A stretch of 64,000 bases of DNA from UBA940 sp031547885 (lineage in GTDB: Bacteria; Bacteroidota; Bacteroidia; Bacteroidales; Rikenellaceae). The stretch spans positions 124,001 to 188,000 of the forward strand of contig JAVBRO010000001.1 in NCBI GenBank assembly GCA_031547885.1, read 5' to 3'. Both the position numbers and the translations under genes were made by a program. The notes beneath the pieces were generated by a model. The model did not search any database, was not told where the DNA came from, and saw nothing but the letters and a program-made list of their open reading frames with translations. Of the stretch, positions 15,293 through 24,034 are shown in pieces; the first letter of the stretch is position 1, and every line of letters begins with the position of its first letter.

Positions 15293-16339
15293 ATGGATCC
15301 ACTGAAATTAGTTCGCCAAAACATAATCGACCTGACGCCCTATTCGACGGCGCGGGACGAATACAAAGGACCGCTGGGGGTGTTCCTCGACGCCAACGAA
15401 AACCCCTACCAAAACGGCTACAACCGCTATCCGGACCCTGCGCAGAGGGAACTGAAAGAGATACTCGCGGGCATCAAGGGCGTTCCGGCGGAACAGATAT
15501 TCATCGGCAACGGCAGCGACGAGGCCATCGATCTGGCGTTCCGCATCTTCTGCGAGCCGCGCACCGACAACGCCATTGCAATCGCACCGAGCTACGGGAT
15601 GTACAGGGTCGCAGCGGCGATAAACGACGTCGAAATGCGCGAAGTGCAGCTGCGGGCCGATTTTTCGCTGGACGTTCCGGCGATCCTGGCAGCTGCGGAC
15701 ACCCACACCAAACTGCTCTTCCTCTGCTCGCCCAACAACCCAAGTGGCAATCTTTTCCCCCGTGCGGAGATAACCGGACTGCTTGAAAAATTCGGCGGGA
15801 TGGTGGTGCTGGACGAAGCTTATATCGACTTCGCCGACGAAGACGGTTTCCTTGGCGAACTCGACCGCTGGCCCAACCTCATCATCCTGCAAACCCTGTC
15901 GAAAGCGTGGGGAATGGCGGGACTGCGGCTCGGACTGGCGTTCGGGACGAGAGAGGTGATGGATATTTTCGCCCGCGTGAAGTATCCTTATAATATAAAC
16001 GTCGTCACGCAGAAGCTCGTGGCCGACCAGTTGCGGCTTAGCGTCGCGGGGCAGGTCGAAGAGATCAAACGCGAGCGCCGCCGCGTGATGGAGGTGCTGA
16101 AGGCAAGCCCCGCCATCGCAAAGGTCCATCCCAGCGACTCGAATTTCGTGCTGATCGAGACGCCCGAACCGCGCCGGATGTACGACACGCTGATCGCTGC
16201 CGGGATAATCGTTCGCGACCGTTCGAAAATCCGCGGCTGCGAAAGGTGCCTGCGGATTACCATAGGCACGCCCGAGGAGAACGACAAACTCATAGAGTCA
16301 ATTACGAATTACGAATTACGAATTACGAATCCCTTATGA
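15293..16339 (+). CDS. hisC: Histidinol-phosphate aminotransferase
   Basis: A 348-residue fold type I PLP enzyme that transfers an amino group from glutamate to imidazole acetol phosphate. LDANENPY, FIGNGSDEAIDL, CSPNNPSGN, VVLDEAYIDFAD and TLSKAWGMAGLRLG (with the PLP Lys) are all present. After the normal end (about LIES) the last ten residues ITNYELRITNPL are read from tandem ATTACGA repeats. The stop overlaps the hisB start (ATGA). Confidence 0.97.
   Translation: MDPLKLVRQNIIDLTPYSTARDEYKGPLGVFLDANENPYQNGYNRYPDPAQRELKEILAGIKGVPAEQIFIGNGSDEAIDLAFRIFCEPRTDNAIAIAPSYGMYRVAAAINDVEMREVQLRADFSLDVPAILAAADTHTKLLFLCSPNNPSGNLFPRAEITGLLEKFGGMVVLDEAYIDFADEDGFLGELDRWPNLIILQTLSKAWGMAGLRLGLAFGTREVMDIFARVKYPYNINVVTQKLVADQLRLSVAGQVEEIKRERRRVMEVLKASPAIAKVHPSDSNFVLIETPEPRRMYDTLIAAGIIVRDRSKIRGCERCLRITIGTPEENDKLIESITNYELRITNPL
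16299..16330. repeat. ATTACGA heptamer repeat encoding the HisC C-terminus
   Basis: Four to five perfect ATTACGA units in sense orientation, translated as ITNYELRITN at the end of HisC and ending five bases before the hisB start codon. Confidence 0.92.
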
Positions 16340-17475
16340 AAAAGGCACTATTCATAGACCGCGACGGGACGATAATCGCCGAGCCGGCGGACGAACAGAT
16401 AGACAGCTTCGAGAAGCTGCGGTTCCTGCCGGGAGCCATCTCCGGGATGAAAAACATCGCCGAACTCGGCTACGAACTGGTCATGGCCTCGAACCAGGAC
16501 GGTCTCGGGACGGAGTCGTACCCCGGGGAGACTTTCTGGGGACCGCACCGCCTGATGCTCTCCGTGCTGGCGGGCGAGGGGGTATTTTTCGACGACCAGC
16601 TTATCGATCCCACAACCCCCGCGCAGAACTCCCCTACCCGTAAACCGGGCGTCGGGATGTTCGGCAAATACCTTGCAGGGGATTACGACCTCGGGGCATC
16701 GTACGTCATAGGCGACCGGATCACCGACATCGTCCTCGCACGTAACCTCGGCGCGAAAGGAATCCTCATCCAGCCGAAAGAGCGCGGGGCGGAAATGGTC
16801 GCGGCGGAGGGTCTGGAAGGCGTTTGTGCGCTTATCGCCGATGACTGGACCGAGATCGCGGAATTCCTGCGCCTCGGCGCGCGTACGGCGACTGTCGAAC
16901 GGCGCACCAAAGAGACCGACATCACGGTTTCGGTGGACCTCGACGGGCGGTGCGAGCCGCACGGGCAATTAAATCCACGTATCGACACAGGATTAAAGTT
17001 TCTGGATCACATGCTCGACCAGATCGTCCACCATGCCGGCATATCCCTGGAAATATGTGCGAAAGGCGACCTCGAAGTCGACGAGCACCACACTATGGAA
17101 GACGTCGCCATCACCCTAGGCGAGGCTCTCGCAAAGGCACTCGGCGGCAAGCGTGGCATCGAGCGCTACGGCTTCGCCCTGCCGATGGACGAATCGCGGG
17201 CGATGGTGCTGATCGACCTCGGCGGCCGCATCGATTTCGAGTGGAACGTGAGCTTTGCGCGCGACCGGGTGGGCGACGTGCCGACCGAGATGTTCAAGCA
17301 CTTCTTCAAGAGCCTGGCGACCGCGATGAGGTGCAACCTGCACGTCGCGGCGCAGGGCGAGAACGACCACCACATAGCCGAAGGGATCTTCAAGGCTTTC
17401 GCGCGGGCCCTGCGCGCCGCCGTCCGCCGCGACCCGTTCAACTACGAACTACCTTCCAGTAAAGGAGTTATTTAA
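16336..17475 (+). CDS. hisB: Bifunctional histidinol-phosphatase / imidazoleglycerol-phosphate dehydratase
   Basis: About 379 residues with two domains. Residues 1-165 are a HAD-type histidinol-phosphatase (FIDRDGTIIAEP nucleophile motif, SNQDGLGTESYP, GDRITDIVLARNLG). Residues about 185-379 are the IGP dehydratase, with GLKFLDHMLDQIVHHAGI, VDEHHTMEDVAITLGEAL and ENDHHIAEGIFKAFARALR holding the manganese His residues. The fusion catalyses steps six/seven and the later dephosphorylation and is typical of enterobacteria and Bacteroidota. The phosphatase lacks an obvious Cys-rich zinc loop of the E. coli type (PTTPAQNSPTRKPG instead of a Cys motif), so metal use may differ. Confidence 0.96.
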   Translation: MKKALFIDRDGTIIAEPADEQIDSFEKLRFLPGAISGMKNIAELGYELVMASNQDGLGTESYPGETFWGPHRLMLSVLAGEGVFFDDQLIDPTTPAQNSPTRKPGVGMFGKYLAGDYDLGASYVIGDRITDIVLARNLGAKGILIQPKERGAEMVAAEGLEGVCALIADDWTEIAEFLRLGARTATVERRTKETDITVSVDLDGRCEPHGQLNPRIDTGLKFLDHMLDQIVHHAGISLEICAKGDLEVDEHHTMEDVAITLGEALAKALGGKRGIERYGFALPMDESRAMVLIDLGGRIDFEWNVSFARDRVGDVPTEMFKHFFKSLATAMRCNLHVAAQGENDHHIAEGIFKAFARALRAAVRRDPFNYELPSSKGVI

Positions 17476-17557
17476 TTTGAGGATTTGGAGATTTGAAGAT
17501 GTGAAAATTAATGCATCTCAAAATTTCCAAATCTTCAAATCTTCAAATTTCCAAATT
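17476..17557. repeat. Inverted short-word element (GATTTGAA / TTCAAATC arms), hisB-hisH gap
   Basis: A left arm of GATTTGGAGATTTGAAGAT words and a right arm of AAATCTTCAAATCTTC words with only about ten bases between them; a related pair is at 22155-22250. Confidence 0.85.
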
Positions 17558-17561
17558 ATAA

Positions 17562-18146
17562 ATGATAGCTATATTAGACTACGATACAGGTAATTTAAGG
17601 TCGGTCGAAAATGCGCTCGGACGGCTCGGGGCGGAATATGTCCTGACGGCCGACCACGACGCGATCCGCCGGGCCGAAAGGGTTCTGCTGCCGGGCGTCG
17701 GCGAGGCCTCGACCGCGATGGAGAAGCTCCGTGCGCGGGGACTCGACGCACTGATACCCACCCTGGCACAGCCCGTGCTGGGTATCTGCATAGGCCTTCA
17801 ACTGATGTGCCGCCGCAGCGAGGAGCATGACACCGCATGTATGGGGATTTTCGACACGGAAGTGCGCCGTTTCGCCGCTTCTGACGGCCTGAAAGTGCCC
17901 CACATGGGTTGGAACCGCATAGAAAACCTGCGCACGCCGCTTTTCGAAGGCATCGGCGAGGACAGCTACCTCTACTACGTTCACAGCTACGCGCCGGAGA
18001 TATGCCCTCAGACCATCGCCGTGACGGAATACGGCGCACAGTTCAGCGCGGCTCTCGGACGCGGGAATTTCTACGGCACACAGTTCCACCCCGAAAAAAG
18101 CGGCGCGACGGGTGAAAAAATATTAATGAATTTTCTCAAATTATGA
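17562..18146 (+). CDS. hisH: Imidazole glycerol phosphate synthase, glutamine amidotransferase subunit
   Basis: A 194-residue class I glutaminase that supplies ammonia to HisF. IAILDYDTGNLRSVENAL is the family start. The oxyanion strand is LLPGVGEAS, the nucleophile Cys is in PVLGICIGLQLM, and the catalytic His and Glu are in GTQFHPEKSG. It overlaps hisA by four bases, consistent with translational coupling. Confidence 0.96.
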   Translation: MIAILDYDTGNLRSVENALGRLGAEYVLTADHDAIRRAERVLLPGVGEASTAMEKLRARGLDALIPTLAQPVLGICIGLQLMCRRSEEHDTACMGIFDTEVRRFAASDGLKVPHMGWNRIENLRTPLFEGIGEDSYLYYVHSYAPEICPQTIAVTEYGAQFSAALGRGNFYGTQFHPEKSGATGEKILMNFLKL

Positions 18147-18901
18147 TCGAAATTATCCCGGCGATAGATATAATCGGCGGCGAGTGCGTGCGCCTCACGC
18201 AGGGCGACTACGGGCAGAAAACCGTCTATTATAAGAACCCTGCCGATGTTGCAGAACGTTACGAAGAGGCCGGACTGAGGCGCATCCACCTTGTGGACCT
18301 CGACGGGGCGAAGGCTTCGCGGCCCGAGAACCTGCGCGTTCTGGAAGAGGTCGCGCGGAGAACCCGCCTCGACATCCAGTACGGCGGCGGGATCAAGAGC
18401 GCCGAATCGCTGAAAGCCGTTCTGGACGCCGGGGCCAACCGCGCAATCTGCGGAAGCATCGCCGTCGGCGAACCTGAACTTTTTGAAGATTGGCTCGCAC
18501 AGTTCGGTCCGGAACACATTATCCTCGGCGCGGACATCAAAGACGGAAAAGTCGCAACTCACGGCTGGCTGCAGTCTTCGGAACTGACTGCCGCAGAGTT
18601 GATATCCCGTTTCAGCGCGGCGGGCCTCGCGCAGGCCATCTGCACCGACATATCGAAGGACGGGATGCTGCAGGGCCCCGCTTTCGAACTTTACCGCGGG
18701 TTGCAGGACCAATTCCCGGGCGTGGATATCACCGTCAGCGGCGGCATCTCGTCGATGGACGACATCGTGCGACTCAATGAGATGGGTCTGCGGAGCGTCA
18801 TCGTCGGCAAAGCGCTGTATGAGAATAAAATAACTCTAAATGAATTAATTACGTTTATAAGAAACGTCATTCCGAACGAACGTGAGGAATCTACATCCTA
18901 A
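18143..18901 (+). CDS. hisA: ProFAR isomerase (phosphoribosylformimino-AICAR isomerase)
   Basis: A 252-residue TIM barrel that isomerises ProFAR to PRFAR. IEIIPAIDIIGGECVRL with the catalytic Asp, HLVDLDGAK, IQYGGGIKS, GADIKDGKVATHGW and VSGGISSMDDI are all conserved, as are the two phosphate-binding halves. The family normally ends near the FI of TFI; here the last dozen residues (NVIPNEREESTS) are encoded by the beginning of a GTCATTCCGAA repeat that occupies the gap to hisF. Confidence 0.96.
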   Translation: MIEIIPAIDIIGGECVRLTQGDYGQKTVYYKNPADVAERYEEAGLRRIHLVDLDGAKASRPENLRVLEEVARRTRLDIQYGGGIKSAESLKAVLDAGANRAICGSIAVGEPELFEDWLAQFGPEHIILGADIKDGKVATHGWLQSSELTAAELISRFSAAGLAQAICTDISKDGMLQGPAFELYRGLQDQFPGVDITVSGGISSMDDIVRLNEMGLRSVIVGKALYENKITLNELITFIRNVIPNEREESTS

Positions 18902-18981
18902 ATTATAAGGAAGATTCCTCGTCGCCGGATATCAACGGATATTTCCACATACCGGTATTTTTCCGGCTCGCTCGGAATGAC
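18866..18981. repeat. GTCATTCCGA inverted repeat, hisA 3' end to hisF
   Basis: Starts GTCATTCCGAACGAACGTGAGGAATCT and ends with the mirrored CGGCTCGCTCGGAATGAC, with internal GAAGATTCCTCGTCGCCGG. The left end lies inside hisA and provides its last codons. Confidence 0.88.
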
Positions 18982-19005
18982 ATATTAATTCCCACTTTAT
19001 AAAAT

Positions 19006-19764
19006 ATGGTAGCTAAAAGAATAATCCCGTGTCTCGACGTCACGGGCGGCAGGACGGTAAAAGGTATAAATTTTGTAGGGCTTAAAGATGTGGGCGACGC
19101 GGTCGAACTGGGCCGTAAATACGCCGACGAGGGGGCCGACGAACTGGTCTATCTCGACATCAGCGCAACGCACGAGGAGCGCCGCACCTTCACGGAGCTC
19201 GTCGAACGCATCGCCGCCGTCATCGACATCCCGTTCACGGTCGGGGGCGGTATCGGCTCGCTCGACGACGCGGCGCGGCTTCTGGACGCCGGCGCCGACA
19301 AGGTTTCCATCAACAGCGCGGCGATCAAAGATCCGTCGCTCATCGACCGGATCGCGGCCAAATACGGCAGCCAGTTCATCATCGTCGCCATCGACGCCAA
19401 AAAGCAGGATAACAAAGAGTGGCGCGCCACGACCCACGGGGGGCGGCTCTACTCGGACAAGGAGCTCTTTTCGTGGGCGCGCGAGGCTCAGGAACGCGGC
19501 GCGGGCGAGATACTGTTCACCTCGATGGACCACGACGGTACGAAGCAGGGATATCCGTGCGACACTTTCGCAAAACTGGCATCCGTACTGACCATCCCCG
19601 TAATCGCCTCGGGCGGCGCGGGGTCGGTGCAGGACATTGCCGACGTGCTGACGAAAGGCAAGGCCGACGCCGCCCTTGCCGCCAGCATTTTCCACTACGG
19701 CGAAATTCCGATACCGGTGCTGAAACGCGAACTGAAAAAATTGAATATAAACGTAAGGTTATAA
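19006..19764 (+). CDS. hisF: Imidazole glycerol phosphate synthase, cyclase subunit
   Basis: A 252-residue TIM barrel partner of HisH; makes imidazole glycerol phosphate and AICAR from PRFAR and ammonia. RIIPCLDVTGGRTVKG carries the first catalytic Asp; YLDISAT, FTVGGGIGSLDD, DKVSINSAA, FTSMDHDGTKQGY with the second catalytic Asp, and VIASGGAGSVQDI are conserved. Separated from hisA by a GTCAT repeat and from hisIE by an SIR copy. Confidence 0.97.
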   Translation: MVAKRIIPCLDVTGGRTVKGINFVGLKDVGDAVELGRKYADEGADELVYLDISATHEERRTFTELVERIAAVIDIPFTVGGGIGSLDDAARLLDAGADKVSINSAAIKDPSLIDRIAAKYGSQFIIVAIDAKKQDNKEWRATTHGGRLYSDKELFSWAREAQERGAGEILFTSMDHDGTKQGYPCDTFAKLASVLTIPVIASGGAGSVQDIADVLTKGKADAALAASIFHYGEIPIPVLKRELKKLNINVRL

Positions 19765-19776
19765 AGATGATTTTAC

Positions 19777-19952
19777 CTACTTTTTGGTGGGCAAAAAGTA
19801 GCAAAAACCCACCCCATGCCCCAAACAGCTACTCCAGTTTGTCTAAAACGGTACAATTTTGAGCTATGCACATAATTGAAAGCCGTTTTAGCCTGCTCTT
19901 CCGTTTACGCTTTTTGCTAAATGGGGAATCCGCACAATCTGACGATTGTGTT
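19777..19952 (+). repeat. SIR structured repeat, copy 3, inside the his operon
   Basis: P1 19777-19786/19792-19801 with loop GTGGG at 19787-19791, which is exactly complementary to CCCAC at 19808-19812. P3 CTAAAACGG/CCGTTTTAG, P4 CAATT/AATTG, and P5 CACAATC 19933-19939/GATTGTG 19944-19950 with a TGAC loop. The middle follows the copy 1b subtype while the 3' end follows the copy 1 subtype, so it is a mosaic. It is oriented with the operon, so it would be transcribed between hisF and hisIE. Confidence 0.88.
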
Positions 19953-19989
19953 AAGATTATAAAATGGAACAAATTTAAGATTTTATAAT

Positions 19990-20589
19990 ATGAATTTTGA
20001 TGAACTGAACCTCTCGAAAAACGCCGACGGACTGGTGCCCGCAGTTATCCAGGACGACCGGACGCTGCAGGTGCTGATGCTCGGCTACATGAACCGCGAA
20101 GCATATGAAAAAAGCGTCGCCGAGAACCGCGTGACCTTCTGGAGCCGCTCCCGCAAAACCCTATGGACCAAGGGCGAGACCAGCGGGAATTTCCTCGACA
20201 TCGTGTCGATCTGGCCCGACTGCGATATGGACACGCTGCTCATACGCGTCATCCCGCATGGCCCGACCTGCCACACCGGATCCAAAACCTGCTTCGGAAC
20301 GCCCGAAGATGAAGGTTTTATCCGCTACCTGGGCGACCTGATCCGCCGCCGCCACGCCGAGATGCCCGAAGGGTCGTATACCACGAAACTCTTCACCAAA
20401 GGGGTCAACAAGATCGCGCAGAAAGTGGGCGAAGAGGCTGTCGAAACAGTTATCGAGGCGGTCGCAGGCGAACACAACGGCTTCCTTTACGAGGCGTCGG
20501 ACCTTGCCTACCATATGCTGGTCCTGCTGGAACAGATGGAGTGCTCGATCGCCGATATCGAAAAAGAGCTGGCATCCAGGCATAAATAG
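19990..20589 (+). CDS. hisI: Bifunctional phosphoribosyl-AMP cyclohydrolase / phosphoribosyl-ATP pyrophosphatase
   Basis: A 199-residue HisIE fusion. The N-terminal HisI half shows VPAVIQDDRTLQVLMLGYMNREAY, FWSRSRKTLWTKGETSGN, DCDMDTLL and GPTCHTGSKTCF with the zinc Cys and metal Asp residues. The C-terminal HisE half, from about residue 110, has YTTKLFTKGVNKIAQKVGEEAVETVIEA and EASDLAYHMLVLL, the MazG-like metal-binding helices. It catalyses steps two and three of the pathway. Last gene of the operon. Confidence 0.96.
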   Translation: MNFDELNLSKNADGLVPAVIQDDRTLQVLMLGYMNREAYEKSVAENRVTFWSRSRKTLWTKGETSGNFLDIVSIWPDCDMDTLLIRVIPHGPTCHTGSKTCFGTPEDEGFIRYLGDLIRRRHAEMPEGSYTTKLFTKGVNKIAQKVGEEAVETVIEAVAGEHNGFLYEASDLAYHMLVLLEQMECSIADIEKELASRHK

Positions 20590-20624
20590 GCAATAAATCG
20601 CGCCTTCCTGCCGTATTACTAAAT

Positions 20625-21458
20625 ATGACGAGAAAGGAACTCATCGAAAACCTGCGTGCTGCTGCAGAACCGGTTTACGGAGCGCAGGAAGCCGCGGCAA
20701 TAGCGAGGCTGGTGGCCGAAAAGCGCTACTGCTTTTCACGCGCCGAAGCCGCGCTGGAACCGCTCGCTAAAGTGGACGCAGGTGCGGACTTCGGGCAGAT
20801 TCTGGCCGATCTTGCCGCTTCGCGCCCGGTGCAGTACATTCTCGGGAAGGCGGATTTCTACGGGTTGGAACTCGAGGTCGGCGAAGGGGTACTGATACCG
20901 CGGCCCGAAACCGAGGAACTGGTGCGGTGGATCATTGAAAGCGAGCTGTCGGCAAAAGACATCCTCGACGTCGGAACGGGCAGCGGGGCCATAGCCATAG
21001 CGCTTGCCAAAAACATTCCCGGCGCGACCGTGACCGGCATTGACATATCCCCCGACGCGCTGAAATTCGCCCGGCGGAACAATGAAACCACCGGCACGGG
21101 AGTTATCCTGAAAGAGGCCGACATACTCGACCCGGGACTCGACCTGGGACGGTTCGATATTATAGTGTCGAATCCGCCCTACATTCCGGCGTCGCAGCGG
21201 GCACGGATGGCCGCCAACGTCGCGGAGTACGAACCTCAGGTGGCGCTTTTCGCTCCCGACGGCGACCCCTTGCTTTTTTACCGCGCTATAGCTAAATTTG
21301 CACTCCGTTCGCTGCGTCCGGGCGGGTCGCTCTACTTCGAGGGGCATGAGGAGACGGCTTACGGTGCGGCCGACATACTGGCAGGCGAGGGTTTTCGCGA
21401 AATAAAGGTCCGCAGCGACATCAACTCGAAACCGCGCATGATAAGGTGCAAAAGATGA
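20625..21458 (+). CDS. prmC: Release factor glutamine methyltransferase
   Basis: A 277-residue HemK-type methyltransferase that methylates the GGQ glutamine of release factors RF1 and RF2. GEGVLIPRPETEELVRW, SAM-binding ILDVGTGSGAIAIALA and the diagnostic IVSNPPYIP are present. Follows hisIE on the same strand with 35 bases between, so may be at the end of the same transcript. Confidence 0.95.
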   Translation: MTRKELIENLRAAAEPVYGAQEAAAIARLVAEKRYCFSRAEAALEPLAKVDAGADFGQILADLAASRPVQYILGKADFYGLELEVGEGVLIPRPETEELVRWIIESELSAKDILDVGTGSGAIAIALAKNIPGATVTGIDISPDALKFARRNNETTGTGVILKEADILDPGLDLGRFDIIVSNPPYIPASQRARMAANVAEYEPQVALFAPDGDPLLFYRAIAKFALRSLRPGGSLYFEGHEETAYGAADILAGEGFREIKVRSDINSKPRMIRCKR

Positions 21459-21465
21459 AATAAAT

Positions 21466-21649
21466 GTCATCCCGAGCGAGTGCGATCCGACAAAATTCGG
21501 CGGTGTTACAGGATATATCGCACGACGAGGGAGCTGCAAAATAATTCTTAACATTGAAACGGGTTTGATTATATGGTAGTTTCCTCGTCGTGTGATAGAC
21601 CCTCTTATTACGCAATATGTTTATCGGATCACACTCGCTCGGAATGACA
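21466..21649. repeat. GTCATCCCGAG inverted repeat, prmC-recX gap
   Basis: Starts GTCATCCCGAGCGAGTGCGATCC and ends with the mirrored GGATCACACTCGCTCGGAATGAC. The two ends pair over about 20 bases. Fills the whole gap. Confidence 0.9.
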
Positions 21650-21674
21650 CTAAACAACCGGACGATATTGTAAT

Positions 21675-22154
21675 ATGCAGAAGATAAAGAAGGATAAAAC
21701 TCCCGAACAGGCGCTCGCGTCGCTGATGAAGCTCTGCTCGAAGGCCGAGAAAAGCAGCGGCGACGCGCGGCGCCTGATGTACCGTTGGGGCATCGCCAAG
21801 GCCGACCAGGATAAGATCCTGGCGCAGCTTACGTCCCAGAAATTCATCGACGACGAACGCTACGCCGCGGCCTACGTGCGCGAAAAGATGCGCTTCAGCG
21901 GCTGGGGGGTCTACAAGATACGCGCATCGCTCTCGACCAAGGGTATCTCGCGCGACATTATCGACCGAGCCGTGGGCGGACTCGACGAAAACGCCTTGGA
22001 CGACCGCCTCGAAAAATACCTGCGCCGCAAAAAACAGGTCGTCAAGGCCACCACGCCCTACGAGATCCGAACCAAACTGATGCGCTACGGGCTCTCGCTG
22101 GGCTACGACTACGAAAAAGTTTCCGACGCCGTCGACAAAACACTCAAGAAATGA
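21675..22154 (+). CDS. recX: Regulatory protein RecX
   Basis: A 159-residue three-helix-repeat protein that binds RecA filaments and limits recombination. LMKLCSKAEKSSGDARRLMYRWG, FIDDERYAAAYVREKMRFSGWG with the conserved D-D-x-R-Y-A, and GISRDIIDRAV match the RecX repeats. No recA in the window; stand-alone placement is common. Confidence 0.9.
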   Translation: MQKIKKDKTPEQALASLMKLCSKAEKSSGDARRLMYRWGIAKADQDKILAQLTSQKFIDDERYAAAYVREKMRFSGWGVYKIRASLSTKGISRDIIDRAVGGLDENALDDRLEKYLRRKKQVVKATTPYEIRTKLMRYGLSLGYDYEKVSDAVDKTLKK

Positions 22155-22250
22155 TTTGAAGATTTGGAAATTTGGAAATGTGAAAATTCAAAAAATGTTT
22201 TAACGTTAATCTTAAAATCCTCAAATCTCCAAATTTTCAAATTAATAAAT
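22155..22250. repeat. Inverted short-word element (GATTTGGA / TCCAAATC arms)
   Basis: Left arm GATTTGAAGATTTGGAAATT, right arm TCAAATCTCCAAATTTTCAA, with an A/T-rich centre. Same word family as 17476-17557. Fills the gap before the M23 peptidase gene. Confidence 0.85.
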
Positions 22251-22253
22251 TCT

Positions 22254-23978
22254 ATGACCAAAAAGATACTTATAATCCTCGCAGCGGTATTGCCCTTCGT
22301 GGTATCGGCGCAACCGGCCGACTATTACCGTTCCCCGATAGATTTCCCGGTGTACCTCTCGGCCAACTACGGCGAGATGCGCACCAACCGCTTCCACACC
22401 GGTATCGACATCAAAACCCAGGGGACCGTAGGACATCCGCTCTATGCGGCCGCCGACGGGTACATTGCGCGCGTCACGGTGGCCCCGTCGGGTTACGGGC
22501 GGGCGCTCTACATCAACCACCCCAACGGCACGGCGACTGTCTACGCCCATATGCACAGCTTCACCGAAGAGATCGAGGATTGGCTGCGCGCCGAACGCTA
22601 CGCAGCGAAAAGAAGCGACATCGATGCTTTTCCGGCGGCGGACCGTTTCCCCGTCAAAAAAGGCGACTTCATAGGGCTTTCCGGCAATTCGGGCAGTTCG
22701 CAGGGGCCGCATCTCCATTTCGAAGTGCGCCGCCTGGCCGACTCCCGTACACTTAACGTCCGTACCCACGGCTGGATGCCGGTCACGGACAACGATCCGC
22801 CCCGCATAATAAAGCTGTACCACATAGACGTCGACACGATAGCCGGGGTTCCGGTGCACTCCAAGGCGCGGGCCTACGATGTGAAGAAGAACGACGACGG
22901 CAATTACTCTCTGGTGCGCACATCGCCGCTGAAGGCCGGTCCGTCGAGCTACTTCGTCGTCGAAGCCACCGACCGCATGACCGACGTCACGAACACTTTC
23001 GGCATCTACCGCGCCCGGATGGAGATCGACGGACAGGAAGTCATAGATTTTATGAAGGACGAGCTGCTGTTCGACGACAATCGCTACTGCTGCGCCTCAG
23101 TCTACTACGATGTACAGTGCAAATCGAAGAACGAAGCCGTGATGCTGGCGGTGAAGAACGGCAACAGCCTGCCGATGTACAAAAAAGCCGTGAACAGGGG
23201 CGTGGTTTCGCTCCACGGCGCAGACAAACGCGACGTGAAGATCACCATATGCGACGACGCGCTCAACGCCGTGACGCTCTCGTTCGCGGTCGAACGCAAC
23301 GGCGATTACATTGCTCCCGAACGCCCCGCCGGGCGCGTGGCTTCCGACCGCCGCGACTTCATCAATTCGGATAACGGGATGACGATAATCATCCCGAAAG
23401 GGGCGCTATACGAGCCGATGTTCTACACCCAGCCGGTCGTCGAAATGACCGTTGTACCGCGTCCGGACAGCATCCGCCCGCTCTCGCCGCTCCACCGCAC
23501 CGGCGACGGGGTGATGCCGCTGCACAAATCGATGAGGATAGCCGTCGAAGCCGATATTCCGGCCGCACTCCGGCCGAGGGCATGCCTTGCAAAAGTATCC
23601 GATGAGGGAAATCTCAGCTATCTGGGAGGAATCTACGGCGACGGGGCCGTGAAATGTACCGCCCGCGACTTCGGCACCTTCTGCGCCGTGGTCGACACCA
23701 TGCCGCCAGTGATAAAGGCATCTTTCAAAGAGGGCGAAGAGCTGTCGAAAAACCGCACCGTGGCCATGACCGCGTCCGACAACTTCTCGGGCATAGCCTA
23801 CTTCACGGGCAGTATCGACGGCAAATGGATAATCTTCGAGCACAACTCGGCAAGCACGCAGTTCACACACACGTTCGACATGGAGCGTATCGGGCAGGGC
23901 AAAACGCATACGTTCGAAATGACGGTGCGCGACGGTGCCGGAAACACAACGAAATTCACTTCCACTTTCTATAAATAG
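22254..23978 (+). CDS. Secreted M23-family (LytM-like) peptidase
   Basis: About 574 residues from the ATG at 22254, chosen because MTKKILIILAAVLPFVVSAQ is a clean signal peptide; an upstream frame extension is repeat-derived. The M23 domain follows immediately: RFHTGIDIKT has the H-xxx-D zinc ligands, and GSSQGPHLHFEVR has the HLH motif, so the site is complete. An insertion lies between these motifs. The remaining 370 residues look like beta-rich repeats of the kind that position such enzymes in the periplasm. Expected role: peptidoglycan endopeptidase or activator. The next wall-synthesis gene is murB downstream. Confidence 0.88.
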   Translation: MTKKILIILAAVLPFVVSAQPADYYRSPIDFPVYLSANYGEMRTNRFHTGIDIKTQGTVGHPLYAAADGYIARVTVAPSGYGRALYINHPNGTATVYAHMHSFTEEIEDWLRAERYAAKRSDIDAFPAADRFPVKKGDFIGLSGNSGSSQGPHLHFEVRRLADSRTLNVRTHGWMPVTDNDPPRIIKLYHIDVDTIAGVPVHSKARAYDVKKNDDGNYSLVRTSPLKAGPSSYFVVEATDRMTDVTNTFGIYRARMEIDGQEVIDFMKDELLFDDNRYCCASVYYDVQCKSKNEAVMLAVKNGNSLPMYKKAVNRGVVSLHGADKRDVKITICDDALNAVTLSFAVERNGDYIAPERPAGRVASDRRDFINSDNGMTIIIPKGALYEPMFYTQPVVEMTVVPRPDSIRPLSPLHRTGDGVMPLHKSMRIAVEADIPAALRPRACLAKVSDEGNLSYLGGIYGDGAVKCTARDFGTFCAVVDTMPPVIKASFKEGEELSKNRTVAMTASDNFSGIAYFTGSIDGKWIIFEHNSASTQFTHTFDMERIGQGKTHTFEMTVRDGAGNTTKFTSTFYK

Positions 23979-24034
23979 AACCGCCCCAGCTCGGCCGTGT
24001 ATTTTGGCAGGAAGTTTGTTTTTGTCAGTGTCAA

